The notes under the pieces were generated by a model. It saw nothing but the letters and a program-made list of their open reading frames with translations. It was not told where the DNA came from and did not search any database. 64,000 nucleotides of DNA from Cellvibrio sp. KY-GH-1 (GTDB taxonomy: Bacteria > Pseudomonadota > Gammaproteobacteria > Pseudomonadales > Cellvibrionaceae): contig NZ_CP031728.1 of the NCBI RefSeq assembly GCF_008806975.1, positions 5,698,392-5,762,391 on the forward strand, given 5' to 3'. The position numbers and the translations under genes were made by a program. Below, in pieces: positions 51,955-59,820 of this stretch. How positions within the stretch are numbered: position 1 is the stretch's first letter; every line of letters begins with the position of its first letter.

Positions 51955-52743
51955 CTATGGCAAACTCACGTGCCATATTCCAAAGCCCCCTGGAGGTAAC
52001 GCTTGGACACCGTTCCTGAATGCATTTTCATGAGCTCTCCATAAGGGAAATGTACCAGCCCAGCCACGATTCACATTTCTATCTTGTGGAAACACCCAGT
52101 TATTTACATGACCTAAACCTCCATTTTGCCTTCCCAAGGCATGGCCCACATCATAAGCCACACCAGGCGGGGCGGGTGGATTTGGTGCTACTTGCAAGGG
52201 GCCTGGCGCTGCTCCAGGAGCCCAACCGCCACCGCCTGGGAAAAAACCATATGCAAATGAAGCAGTTGGAAAAAGAGGTGCTCCTCCCCCATTTACATAG
52301 TTTCTTGTCCCCAGCGTAGTAGCCGTCCCTGTTCCAATGTCGGCTGGCTCTACTTGAAACGTATAAGGATTTCCTAAACTAATCGCTGGATTTACTAGCC
52401 GTTGTATCACTTTATTCTGAGTAGGGGGCTGGTTATTTTCATCTGTATCATCCAATTCGTTTACTGAGTGCCCTAGTATTTGTTCTCCGATATTTTTAAC
52501 CTCCTCAAGGCTTGCTTCAAGTTGTATAGGGGGGCTGCCTTGAGTTAACGGACGGTCATTGTTAGAGAAAGCGGTTATCTTATTATGATTTCGATTATTA
52601 TTAATTAGATCTACAAGCTTCCTTTGAGCTATAGCTTCGGGACGGTTATCAAAAAAGTTATTGATTTGAATGCTGTTTACTTTATTTTGATCAGAAACGA
52701 CGTTATTTATATTTTCTTTTTGTGTGTCCTTGGAAGCATACAT
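51955..52743 (-). CDS. Candidate eCIS-cargo-like toxin with C-terminal nuclease domain
   Basis: 262 residues, no signal peptide. The N-terminal part has NNFFDNRPEAIAQRKLVDLI (about 28-47), a motif I know from proteins associated with extracellular contractile injection systems, and later SPPIQLE and KVIQRL, the I-Q motifs that often follow it. A low-complexity Gly/Pro/Ala stretch at about 165-195 leads to the C-terminal domain YDVGHALGRQNGGLGHVNNW ... RNVNRGWAGTFPLWRAHENA. This resembles the G-H-x-x-x-x-x-x-G-G ... N ... N ... E pattern of DNA/RNA non-specific or HNH-like toxin nucleases. No immunity gene and no eCIS structural genes lie nearby. The composition is AT-richer than its flanks, consistent with transfer. 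The function is inferred from motifs only. Confidence 0.68.
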   Translation of the reverse strand: MYASKDTQKENINNVVSDQNKVNSIQINNFFDNRPEAIAQRKLVDLINNNRNHNKITAFSNNDRPLTQGSPPIQLEASLEEVKNIGEQILGHSVNELDDTDENNQPPTQNKVIQRLVNPAISLGNPYTFQVEPADIGTGTATTLGTRNYVNGGGAPLFPTASFAYGFFPGGGGWAPGAAPGPLQVAPNPPAPPGVAYDVGHALGRQNGGLGHVNNWVFPQDRNVNRGWAGTFPLWRAHENAFRNGVQALPPGGFGIWHVSLP

Positions 52744-52854
52744 ATTCTAATTTCTCCAATTTAAATATTTTTTTCGTTTGAACTATGCACACAAAGCTGC
52801 ACTGCTGAATTGTTGGAAAGCATAAAAAATTTATAATAGAGTTTCGTCTTGCCC

Positions 52855-53284
52855 TGACCTTTCCCCAATCTCAGCACCACTTCAAGGATGATATTTCCAT
52901 GTTAAGCCGCCAGCTTGGCGAACGCCACTGGCGACAAATAATTTAATGAACTGTTTGAAATCACATCCTTGAGTGCTTAAATCTCCATCAGCTTTTCCAC
53001 CAGAATACGCTTGAGTTTGTTATTTTCTTGTTCCAGGTCTTTCATGCGCTTGGCTTCGTTGACTTCTATTCCCGCATATTTGCTTCGCCAGTTGTAGAAG
53101 GTGCCTGTGGATATGCCAAGGCGACGGCAAATGTCGTCTATCTTGACTCCGGCTTCATGGTCTTTGATGGCTTTGATGATCTGTTCTTCGGTATAGCGCT
53201 TTTTCATGGTGAGATCTCCTTGGGTGCAGGATAATTGGAAATCTCATCGTCGTCATGGTCTAGGTTTTGGGGGAAAGGTCTCAA
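52855..53284 (-). mobile_element. Internally deleted IS3-family remnant
   Basis: Terminal inverted repeats remain: GACCTTTCCCC at about 52856-52866 and its inverse GGGGAAAGGTC at 53270-53280. Between them are most of orfA and only the last codons of orfB, so about 800 bases expected in a full element are missing. The copy has kept both ends and could still be moved in trans. Confidence 0.72.
52902..53207 (-). pseudogene. IS3-family OrfA with fused OrfB C-terminal remnant
   Basis: OrfA (53207 to 52977, 76 codons) reads MKKRYTEEQIIKAIKDHEAG ... LGISTGTFYNWRSKYAGI, a typical IS407/IS2-like helix-turn-helix protein. It ends early at KLMEI. In a shifted frame directly after it comes ALKDVISNSSLNYLSPVAFA, stopping at 52902. 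ALKD is the expected continuation of OrfA and LNYLSPVAFAKLAA a typical OrfB end, so an internal deletion joined the two. Confidence 0.75.
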
Positions 53285-53443
53285 CAAATTTAATAAAATG
53301 TATATAAAACAACAAGTTAATAAGCTGATCCATGGAGCCACGCCTTTTTGTGCGGACCTGTGCCCCTGGAAAAATTAATAAAGTGGCAGGCTGGGCCTGG
53401 ATTACTTTTTCAGGTGCTTTTTAAATGAGGGAGATCAGGGGGT

Positions 53444-53480
53444 TTTATTGAGGTAAAAAATCATTTTTTACCTCAATAAA
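53444..53480. repeat. Perfect 37-bp palindrome
   Basis: TTTATTGAGGTAAAAAAT (53444-53461), one central C, then the exact inverse ATTTTTTACCTCAATAAA (53463-53480). A further direct copy of TGAGGTAAAAAA starts at 53512. No gene overlaps it. It could be an operator, a replication or recombination site, or a cruciform-forming sequence. Confidence 0.85.
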
Positions 53481-53549
53481 TCAATGAGTTAGCAGCGTGG
53501 CTGAGGTAAAAAAAGATTAACTAAGAGACTGAAAATAAAGAGTTTTATC

Positions 53550-53601
53550 CTCGGCTACGAACCGAGCGGTCGGAGGTTCGAATCCTCCCGAGTGCGCCAT
53601 A
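53550..53601 (+). repeat. 52-bp direct repeat, right copy (attR-like tRNA-Arg fragment)
   Basis: Exact copy of 51687-51738. It lacks the 5' half of the tRNA and so cannot make a tRNA. Confidence 0.9.
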
Positions 53602-53603
53602 TT

Positions 53604-53635
53604 AAAAAGCCTGTCAGAAATGACAGGCTTTTTTC
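53604..53635 (+). terminator. Rho-independent terminator, perhaps the ancestral tRNA-Arg terminator
   Basis: AAAAAGCCTGTCA, GAAA loop, TGACAGGCTTTTTT. It follows the tRNA fragment at the spacing expected for a tRNA terminator, which fits the idea that it served the tRNA before the island arrived. Confidence 0.9.
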
Positions 53636-53789
53636 ATTTCTGCGATTAAATTTTCGTTATCAGTCTTCCATTTTTTGACGTCTGCAATTGCGATAAGCCA
53701 AAGCTTTGCTATACCAAATCTCAGGCGAGGGATTTTGGGTTGGATGTCGACCTTGCCGTTTGACCATACAAGAAGCAAGCGAGGGTATT

Positions 53790-54611
53790 GTGGAGCTTAA
53801 AAATTTAATCGATAACGCTCAGAAGTTGCCGAATATTCCTAAAGTCGTTCAGGAGTTAATCGAAAGCTTCGGTGATGAAAATGTCAATAATGAAGCTATT
53901 GCAAAAAAAGTTGGCGCTGATCAGGTCTTGACCGCCAAGCTGCTGCGTGCAGCAAACTCTGCGCATTACGGCGGCAATCGCAAAGTAGGTTCGGTTAGTG
54001 ATGCGGTATTTATTCTCGGGTTTAACGCGGTGCGTACGCTGGTTCTTGCATCGGGGATGACGGGAGCATTCAAGGCGCCTGAAGGGTTTGATCTGCCTGC
54101 CTTCTGGCACAACAGTTTTGCGGTGGCCGCAACCTGTAAATGGTTGGCAAAATTCTCTAAGGATGATGCGGAAACGGCATTTACCTGCGGCATGATCCAC
54201 AACATTGGCGAATTACTTATCCATATTTTGTTGCCTGAAGAGTGCAAAGAGATCCAGAAGGTAGTGGATCGTGGTGCGCGCAATTCAGATATCGAAAAAA
54301 ATGTGCTTGGATTTAATTTTCCAGAGGCAGGCGCTGAGTTGGCGAATCGCTGGAAGTTTCCTGATGCAATAGTCGCGGGTATTCGCTACCAGCTTAATCC
54401 ATTGGCAGCGCCGGAATTCTCACGCTTTGCTGCCTTAATCAGTATTGCGGATTACATAGTGCACACTCACGAGAAAGGAAATGATGCAGATTTGTTGGTG
54501 CATTTCCCGAATGACCTGGCAACCAAGCTGGGAATTAATATGGTGAAGTTGGCGGAAAAAATTGATGAGACGAATGATTTGATGGGCGGTTTCGATGAGC
54601 TGATCCATTAG
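53790..54611 (+). CDS. HDOD-domain signalling protein
   Basis: 273 residues from GTG 53790, chosen over the TTG at 53706 because GAGGG precedes it and the domain starts directly (ELKNLIDNAQKLPNIPKVVQ). The HDOD domain covers about 5-210: VGADQVLTAKLLRAANSAHY, VSDAVFILGFNAVRTLVLAS, CGMIHNIGELLIHIL, GFNFPEAGAELANRWKFP. HDOD domains are HD-fold relatives without the full metal site and act in signalling. No output domain is fused. The partner is unknown. Confidence 0.88.
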   Translation: MELKNLIDNAQKLPNIPKVVQELIESFGDENVNNEAIAKKVGADQVLTAKLLRAANSAHYGGNRKVGSVSDAVFILGFNAVRTLVLASGMTGAFKAPEGFDLPAFWHNSFAVAATCKWLAKFSKDDAETAFTCGMIHNIGELLIHILLPEECKEIQKVVDRGARNSDIEKNVLGFNFPEAGAELANRWKFPDAIVAGIRYQLNPLAAPEFSRFAALISIADYIVHTHEKGNDADLLVHFPNDLATKLGINMVKLAEKIDETNDLMGGFDELIH

Positions 54612-54647
54612 TCGCTAGTAAAAGTTAACTACAACGACGGTGAGAGT

Positions 54648-54678
54648 AAAAGGCCTGCAATTCTTGCGGGCCTTTTTC
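54648..54678 (+). terminator. Rho-independent terminator
   Basis: AAAGGCCTGCAA pairs with TTGCGGGCCTTT around TTC, followed by TT. One bulge in the stem. Confidence 0.85.
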
Positions 54679-54707
54679 ATTGTGCGGTAATTGCTATGCG
54701 ATGTGTC

Positions 54708-55664
54708 TCAACAGGCTGCTAGTGCTTCCTGGAAGCAGGCCTCTAATTCCGATGGTGTGGTTTTGCGTTTTATTGCCTCAAAAAACACCTGGGCTTGGGG
54801 GTACTGGCGGCTTAAATACATCAGCCATTGCTTCACCCGGTTGCCGCAGTTGCGCTCACAATATAGCGGAGTCGTGAGCCGATAATAGTCATAGAGCATG
54901 ATGCAGATTTCTGCCCAGGTCAGCGGGGTGTACTCCTCATTATTGATGTGTGCTTTGATTTGTCTCGCCAGATCAGGGCAGGAGAGCAGGCCGCGACCGA
55001 GCATTACATCGGCACCGCCAGCCTGTTCGCGACAGCGCAAGTAATCGTCCACCGACCAGATTTCCCCATTTGCCACGACTGGAATTTTTAACTCGGCGCG
55101 AATATCGGCGATGTAATGCCAGTAGGCGGGTGGCTTGTAGCCATCGGCTTTGGAACGGGCGTGTACGGTAAGCTCATTGGCGCCCGCGGCCTCTACGGCG
55201 CGGGCGTTATCCATATAGCTACTGCGATCTTCGTAGCCGAGTCGAATTTTGGCGGTAACGGGAATTTCCTGTGGCACCGCATCCCGTACTGCCTTAATAA
55301 TGGAGTAAACACGGTCGGGTGTGCGTAATAAACAGGCGCCGCCCTCGTGGGAGTTTACTGTTTTTGCCGGGCAACCGAAGTTTAGGTCTATTGCTTTGGC
55401 TCCATAATTAACGAGCTCAAGGGCGTTAATTGCCATTGGTTCAGGCTTGCTGCCTAACAATTGCACTCGTACCGGTGTGCCGTTGGGGGTGTTGCAGTCG
55501 CTTTCCAGCTCGGGGGCGAATTTATAAAAGACTTTGTAAGGCAGTTTTTGATCGGTAATGCGAATGAACTCGGTGACGCAGCCGTCCAGTCCGCCAATAC
55601 GGGTAAGGATATCGCGTACGTGGTGCTCGACTACGCCCTCCATCGGGGCCAGCATAATTCTCAT
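54708..55664 (-). CDS. dusC: tRNA-dihydrouridine(16) synthase
   Basis: 318 residues matching DusC, the FMN enzyme that reduces U16 in tRNAs. N-terminus MRIMLAPMEGVVEHHVRDIL, active-site region LNFGCPAKTVNSHEGGACLL with the catalytic cysteine, TAKIRLGYEDRS, ELTVHARSKADGY with the catalytic histidine, and VVANGEIWSVDDYLRCRE. The C-terminal RNA-binding helices (RNCGNRVKQWLMYLSRQYPQ) fit the DusC subtype rather than DusA or DusB. Length is normal. Divergent from the helicase gene. Confidence 0.95.
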   Translation of the reverse strand: MRIMLAPMEGVVEHHVRDILTRIGGLDGCVTEFIRITDQKLPYKVFYKFAPELESDCNTPNGTPVRVQLLGSKPEPMAINALELVNYGAKAIDLNFGCPAKTVNSHEGGACLLRTPDRVYSIIKAVRDAVPQEIPVTAKIRLGYEDRSSYMDNARAVEAAGANELTVHARSKADGYKPPAYWHYIADIRAELKIPVVANGEIWSVDDYLRCREQAGGADVMLGRGLLSCPDLARQIKAHINNEEYTPLTWAEICIMLYDYYRLTTPLYCERNCGNRVKQWLMYLSRQYPQAQVFFEAIKRKTTPSELEACFQEALAAC

Positions 55665-55793
55665 GAGGGTTGCTCAGTATTGCGAAAGGGCGGCATTTTA
55701 ACGACATAGAACCAGTTTTGGTTGAAAAATTGTTCAACCCTGCGTAGATTGCGCGGCCTTTTTGCTTATTCCTGACTTTTATCGAGGTTTACC

Positions 55794-57170
55794 ATGACTC
55801 AATCCAGCTTTCATGACCTGATTAGCGATAGCCAATTGCGCAAGGGCATTGACCTGCTGGGTTATGAGCAACCTACACCAGTCCAGGCAAAGGCTATTCC
55901 CGCGGTATTGGCCGGGAAGAATCTTATCGTGAGCTCCAAAACTGGCAGTGGCAAAACAGTCGCTTTTTTGTTGCCTGCGCTACAAGCAATGTTGAGTCGC
56001 CCTTCGGTAAACCCTAGTTCGACCCGTATGCTGATTTTGACTCCCACGCGAGAACTGGCTAGGCAGATAGTAAAAAATGCGGAGCAACTGTTGAAATTCA
56101 CCGGCATGAAAGTCGGTACGATTTGCGGTGGTGAGGAACTTAAATACCAAAAAGCCATGTTACGCAAAAATCCGGAAATTGTGGTGGGTACTCCGGGGCG
56201 TCTGGCCGAGCACGTGATGCTGAAGTCTACCGAGTTCTCCGGCCTGGAGTTTCTGGTGCTGGACGAAGCAGACCGCATGCTCGATATGGGCTTGAGTGAA
56301 GATGTGCTCAAAATTACCGCCAGCTGCCGCTCAGAACGTCAGACATTATTGTTCTCTGCCACCATGGAGCAAAAAGGTCTGCGCCATTTGATTAAGCAAG
56401 TCATTCTCGGCGAGGCGGAAGAAATCTATTTGGATGAAAAGCCTAATGCCATTATCCAGCAAATGATGTTGGCGGACGATTACAAGCACAAAGAAAAGTT
56501 GCTGGTTGCGCTGTTGCAAAAAGCTTCTTTTGAAAAGGCAATAATTTTTACCAATACCAAAGCGCGCGCAACCCAGCTGGATAATTTTCTGCGGTACAAC
56601 AAATATCGCGTAAGTTGCTTGCACGGCGATATCACCCAGGATCAGCGCAAAATTGCGTTAGAGCATTTCCGTCAAGGGCGCACCCAATTATTAGTGGCAA
56701 CTGATGTGGCGGCGCGTGGCCTGGATATTCCCGGTGTGGAATTGGTGGTGAATATTGATGTGGCGCATTCGGGCGATGAATACTTGCATCGAATTGGTCG
56801 TACTGGTCGCGCCGATGCAGAGGGTAGAGCGGTGACCCTGGTGGACGCTAAAGAATGGAATCTGTGCAAAAGCATTGAGCGCTATTTGAGTGTTTCCTTC
56901 GAAACTATTGGAATGCCCGGCTTGAAGGGCAGGTACCAAGGGCCAGACAAAGTGAAGGCGTCTGGTAAGGCGGCGGGCACTAAAAAGAAATCAGCTAAAG
57001 ATGAAAAGGTTGATGATAAAAAGCCCAAGGTAAAAGTACGCGAGCGCGATAAGAAAAATATAGGTAATCGTCGTGTTCCTACCGCATTAAAAAATACTCA
57101 GGTTGTTGATGGATTTGCGCCACCGAAAAAGAAGATCAGTAAAAATCTGGATGATGCGGGTGATGAATAA
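55794..57170 (+). CDS. DEAD-box RNA helicase, SrmB/RhlE-like
   Basis: 458 residues with all DEAD-box motifs: Q motif GYEQPTPVQAKAIP, I SSKTGSGKT, Ia PTRELARQ, II VLDEADRMLDMG, III SAT, IV IIFTNTKA, V VATDVAARGLDIPG, VI HRIGRTGR. The C-terminal 80 residues are lysine-rich and disordered, as in helicases acting on ribosome assembly or RNA turnover. The exact subgroup is not settled; SrmB or RhlE fits best. GAGG lies just before the ATG. Confidence 0.93.
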   Translation: MTQSSFHDLISDSQLRKGIDLLGYEQPTPVQAKAIPAVLAGKNLIVSSKTGSGKTVAFLLPALQAMLSRPSVNPSSTRMLILTPTRELARQIVKNAEQLLKFTGMKVGTICGGEELKYQKAMLRKNPEIVVGTPGRLAEHVMLKSTEFSGLEFLVLDEADRMLDMGLSEDVLKITASCRSERQTLLFSATMEQKGLRHLIKQVILGEAEEIYLDEKPNAIIQQMMLADDYKHKEKLLVALLQKASFEKAIIFTNTKARATQLDNFLRYNKYRVSCLHGDITQDQRKIALEHFRQGRTQLLVATDVAARGLDIPGVELVVNIDVAHSGDEYLHRIGRTGRADAEGRAVTLVDAKEWNLCKSIERYLSVSFETIGMPGLKGRYQGPDKVKASGKAAGTKKKSAKDEKVDDKKPKVKVRERDKKNIGNRRVPTALKNTQVVDGFAPPKKKISKNLDDAGDE

Positions 57171-57631
57171 TATCCGTCTGCCTGATTTTAATGCCTGCCG
57201 GCTATGTCACTTTTATTGCAAAGAAGTGATTGACCCAAATCAAAAATAAGCCTAGTATCAAATCAAGGGTAACGAACACAACCAGTAGTTGCCCGCTACA
57301 ACTTAAACCACAATCGGTTGCTTTTTTTGAAGGTGACTGCAGGTTGGAGTCGCGAGAAAATCTGGAATTTGCAAGAGTGCTTTTCACTAGATTAAAAGTG
57401 CTTATACGCGATGAAATTGACTCTATCTGCCGTCATGTTTCTGTCATAGCCTTTTGCTTTACTTGACGTGTTTTTGTTTGAATTCAGTTTTTAAACAGAT
57501 CTAATTAAGAGGAGGTGAATCGGCATATCATGTAATCCACATTATCGAATTGCGTAAATCGGGTGACTCATACTAACGGGTATTGCTTTAAGTACTCGTG
57601 ATACTTACCGACCTGAAGGGGATTATGATTT
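57171..57631. other. Gene-free stretch upstream of phoH
   Basis: 461 bases. Short frames here lack good starts. A strong GGAGGTGA at 57511-57518 is followed by ATG TAA at 57530-57535, which is a start-stop pair and may be chance. AAGGGG near 57615 serves phoH. Confidence 0.4.
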
Positions 57632-58444
57632 ATGGCAAAAAAATCGCATGCCAGACGCAGTGCAAATCACCAACACTTTGACGATAATAGCTACTCAACG
57701 TCACGGCATAAATCGCGAAAGAACCAGCACCAACGGACTGATGACAATATCGTCGACCTCAAATCCCGCTCGCAACAACTCGAAACTGCTTACTCTCCCC
57801 CTCGCTCTCCCCAACCGCTCCGCGCGAAGACAAAATCCCAGCAAGACTATATCCACGCTATAAACACCCACATGCTTACCTTTGGTATTGGCCCCGCCGG
57901 TACCGGCAAAAGCTATTGTGCAGGTGCTTTAGCGGCGGAAGCGCTGGAGTCAGGGCGAATTGAGCGGATTATCCTGACTCGCCCTGCGGTGGAGTCCGGC
58001 GAAAACCTGGGCTTTTTGCCGGGTGATCTGGATGAGAAATTCTCGGTATATATTGATGCCTTCCGCGATATTCTGAATGAGCGTTTGGGAGCGGGGACTG
58101 TGGATTACTGCCTGCGTCATGGTCGGATAGTGGCTGCGCCACTGGCGTTCATGCGCGGTAAGACTTTTAACAGCAAAACTTTTGTGATTCTGGATGAAGC
58201 GCAAAATACTAGCCCGGCGCAAATGAAAATGTTTTTAACTCGCATCGGTGAAGATTGTAAAGTGGTGATTAACGGCGATATCAAGCAAAGTGATATTCGT
58301 GGCCCCAACGGTTTGGCTGACGCGGTTGAGCGGTTGCAAGGTCTGCCTAATGTGTACGTGCATGAGTTTGAGCGTGAAGATATAGTGCGTAGCGGTTTGG
58401 TGCGCGACATTATTGATCGCTACGAGGTGCCAGAAGAAAACTGA
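57632..58444 (+). CDS. phoH: PhoH-family ATPase
   Basis: 270 residues. A basic, low-complexity N-terminal extension (1-60) precedes the PhoH P-loop domain: Walker A FGIGPAGTGKSYCA, LTRPAVESGENLGFLPGDLD, Walker B FVILDEAQNTSPAQMKMFLT, and TRIGEDCKVVINGDIKQSD. The family binds ATP and has been linked to RNA metabolism. The layout fits the E. coli PhoH-like group rather than PhoL/YbeZ, because no ybeY neighbour is present. Confidence 0.92.
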   Translation: MAKKSHARRSANHQHFDDNSYSTSRHKSRKNQHQRTDDNIVDLKSRSQQLETAYSPPRSPQPLRAKTKSQQDYIHAINTHMLTFGIGPAGTGKSYCAGALAAEALESGRIERIILTRPAVESGENLGFLPGDLDEKFSVYIDAFRDILNERLGAGTVDYCLRHGRIVAAPLAFMRGKTFNSKTFVILDEAQNTSPAQMKMFLTRIGEDCKVVINGDIKQSDIRGPNGLADAVERLQGLPNVYVHEFEREDIVRSGLVRDIIDRYEVPEEN

Positions 58445-58453
58445 CATTCAATT

Positions 58454-58502
58454 CAAGCCGGAGTTTGCCCTCAGTAACTCAACTGGCATCTCCGGCTTTT
58501 TC
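58454..58502 (+). terminator. Rho-independent terminator after phoH
   Basis: AGCCGGAG near 58456 pairs with CTCCGGCT near 58490, with an additional TTGCC/GGCA match inside, then TTTTT. Confidence 0.85.
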
Positions 58503-58588
58503 CAGAGCAATGACTTGCTTAATTACCGGTGAGTCGCCATCCTGCGCGCTTATTTTTTGTAGCTTTTTCCAATAAAGATTTGTGCTCT

Positions 58589-59416
58589 ATGAAAGATTTG
58601 CGTTGCCCATTATGCAAGTTGCCATTGCAAGTAAATTCGCAAGGACTTGCCTGTGAAAATCACCACCAGTTTGATCGCGCCAAAGAAGGCTACTTCAATT
58701 TATTGCCGGTGCATCATAAAAACTCACGCGAGCCCGGTGATGCAAAAGAGCAACTGCAAGCTCGCCGTGAATTTTTACAAGCCGGTTTTTTTGAGCCGTT
58801 AAAAAGCCGGCTGCAAGCGGTGGTCCGCGCACAACTACAAACTCCTGCGCAAACCCTGCTGGATATCGGTTGTGGCGAGGGGTATTTCACAGATGGCCTC
58901 GCGGAGACCTTACCTCAGGCTCAAATTTATGGGCTGGATATCGCCAAAGTTGGCGTTAGACTTGCCGCTAAATCTACGCTCGATAAATTACGTTGTTTGT
59001 ATGTCGTGGCATCAAGCTTTGATTTGCCCTTTGCGGATCAATCAATGGATATGGTTACACGCATTTATGCACCCAGTAAGGATTCAGAGTTATGGCGTGT
59101 AATAAAGGATGATGGCTATTTAGTTATAGTTGCGCCCGCCGAAGATCATCTATTGAACTTGCGGCAACGTATTTATACCCAGGTACGCCCGCACGAGGCG
59201 CCGCCTGTGCCGCTCGGTTTCAGGTTGGTTGGGCAGGAGCGGCTGACGTCGGCATTGACGATTACGGACAAGGCACTTTGTAAGGCTTTATTGGCGATGA
59301 CGCCATTTGCCTGGAGGATGTCGATCGATTTACGTACCCAAATAGAAGAAGAGGGGTTAGTGGATCAGTTGGATTTCGGTATTCACATTTATCGGCGTAA
59401 CTCGGAATACTCATAA
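58589..59416 (+). CDS. rlmA: 23S rRNA (guanine-N1)-methyltransferase RlmA
   Basis: 275 residues from ATG 58589; the upstream ATG at 58529 adds 20 residues that the family lacks. The zinc-finger start is typical: LRCPLCKLPLQVNSQGLACE with a later His, then RAKEGYFNLLP. The SAM site is LLDIGCGEGYFTDGLAE, and LDIAKVGVRLAAK, IYAPSKDSELWRV and HLLNLRQRIYTQVRPHE follow. These are the known features of RlmA (RrmA), which methylates G745 in helix 35 of 23S rRNA. Confidence 0.94.
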   Translation: MKDLRCPLCKLPLQVNSQGLACENHHQFDRAKEGYFNLLPVHHKNSREPGDAKEQLQARREFLQAGFFEPLKSRLQAVVRAQLQTPAQTLLDIGCGEGYFTDGLAETLPQAQIYGLDIAKVGVRLAAKSTLDKLRCLYVVASSFDLPFADQSMDMVTRIYAPSKDSELWRVIKDDGYLVIVAPAEDHLLNLRQRIYTQVRPHEAPPVPLGFRLVGQERLTSALTITDKALCKALLAMTPFAWRMSIDLRTQIEEEGLVDQLDFGIHIYRRNSEYS

Positions 59417-59820
59417 AGCGATAACCAGTATTTTGGTTATAGCAATGTGATATTGATCACACTTATAAATTCTGTTGTGGAATAAATCAGCGTTGGGTTA
59501 TGATGAAAATCAAGGTTTGGATGTTTTTTGTGCCAGTTTCAGCGTCTTAATGAAAGTAGCTAGGTAATAGCAAGCCATAAATCGCTTTACTGAGGCAAAG
59601 CAGAGTGTGGTTAGTAACCAGACGGCACTGGATTGACGAGATGATACCGGCGGGATTTACTCCCCCTTTAATAATAAACATTTCCAGTTACCGATTTCTC
59701 CGCCAATATTTCAACGGAACAGTTGGCTGGGTAAGACACTTGCAGTGCATTGGCTAAAATGCAGATATAACTGGTGCGCCTTATGTTATCTGGGAGCGTG
59801 GGCACCATAGTGTTAGGGAC
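59417..59820. other. Long leader region of the type I secretion locus
   Basis: 404 bases without a gene. It contains a near-perfect CRP-type site at 59446-59461. No terminator of rlmA is obvious. Confidence 0.5.
59446..59461. promoter_or_regulatory. CRP/Vfr-type binding site
   Basis: TGTGATATTGATCACA is TGTGA-N6-TCACA with both half-sites at consensus, inside a gene-free region downstream of rlmA and about 360 bases before the TolC-OmpA gene. By chance one expects such an exact match rarely in 64 kb. Confidence 0.7.

Larger units (their letters stand above)
51739..53601. mobile_element. 1.86-kb tRNA-Arg-associated mini-island
   Basis: Bounded by the tRNA-Arg gene and an exact copy of its 3' end, as integrated elements are. 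Contents: a toxin candidate, an internally deleted IS3-family remnant and a perfect palindrome. No integrase gene is present, so the element is either a decayed remainder or was mobilised in trans. A local duplication of the tRNA end is the alternative. Confidence 0.7.

Noticed and set aside
53706..53789. N-terminal extension of the HDOD protein from a TTG start
   Set aside because: GTG 53790 has a better ribosome-binding site, and the 28 extra residues do not look like part of the domain.
57202..57466. Overlapping short frames on both strands between the helicase and phoH genes, one with a hydrophobic stretch
   Set aside because: Starts are GTG or TTG without a ribosome-binding site; the hydrophobic stretch alone is too weak to call a gene.
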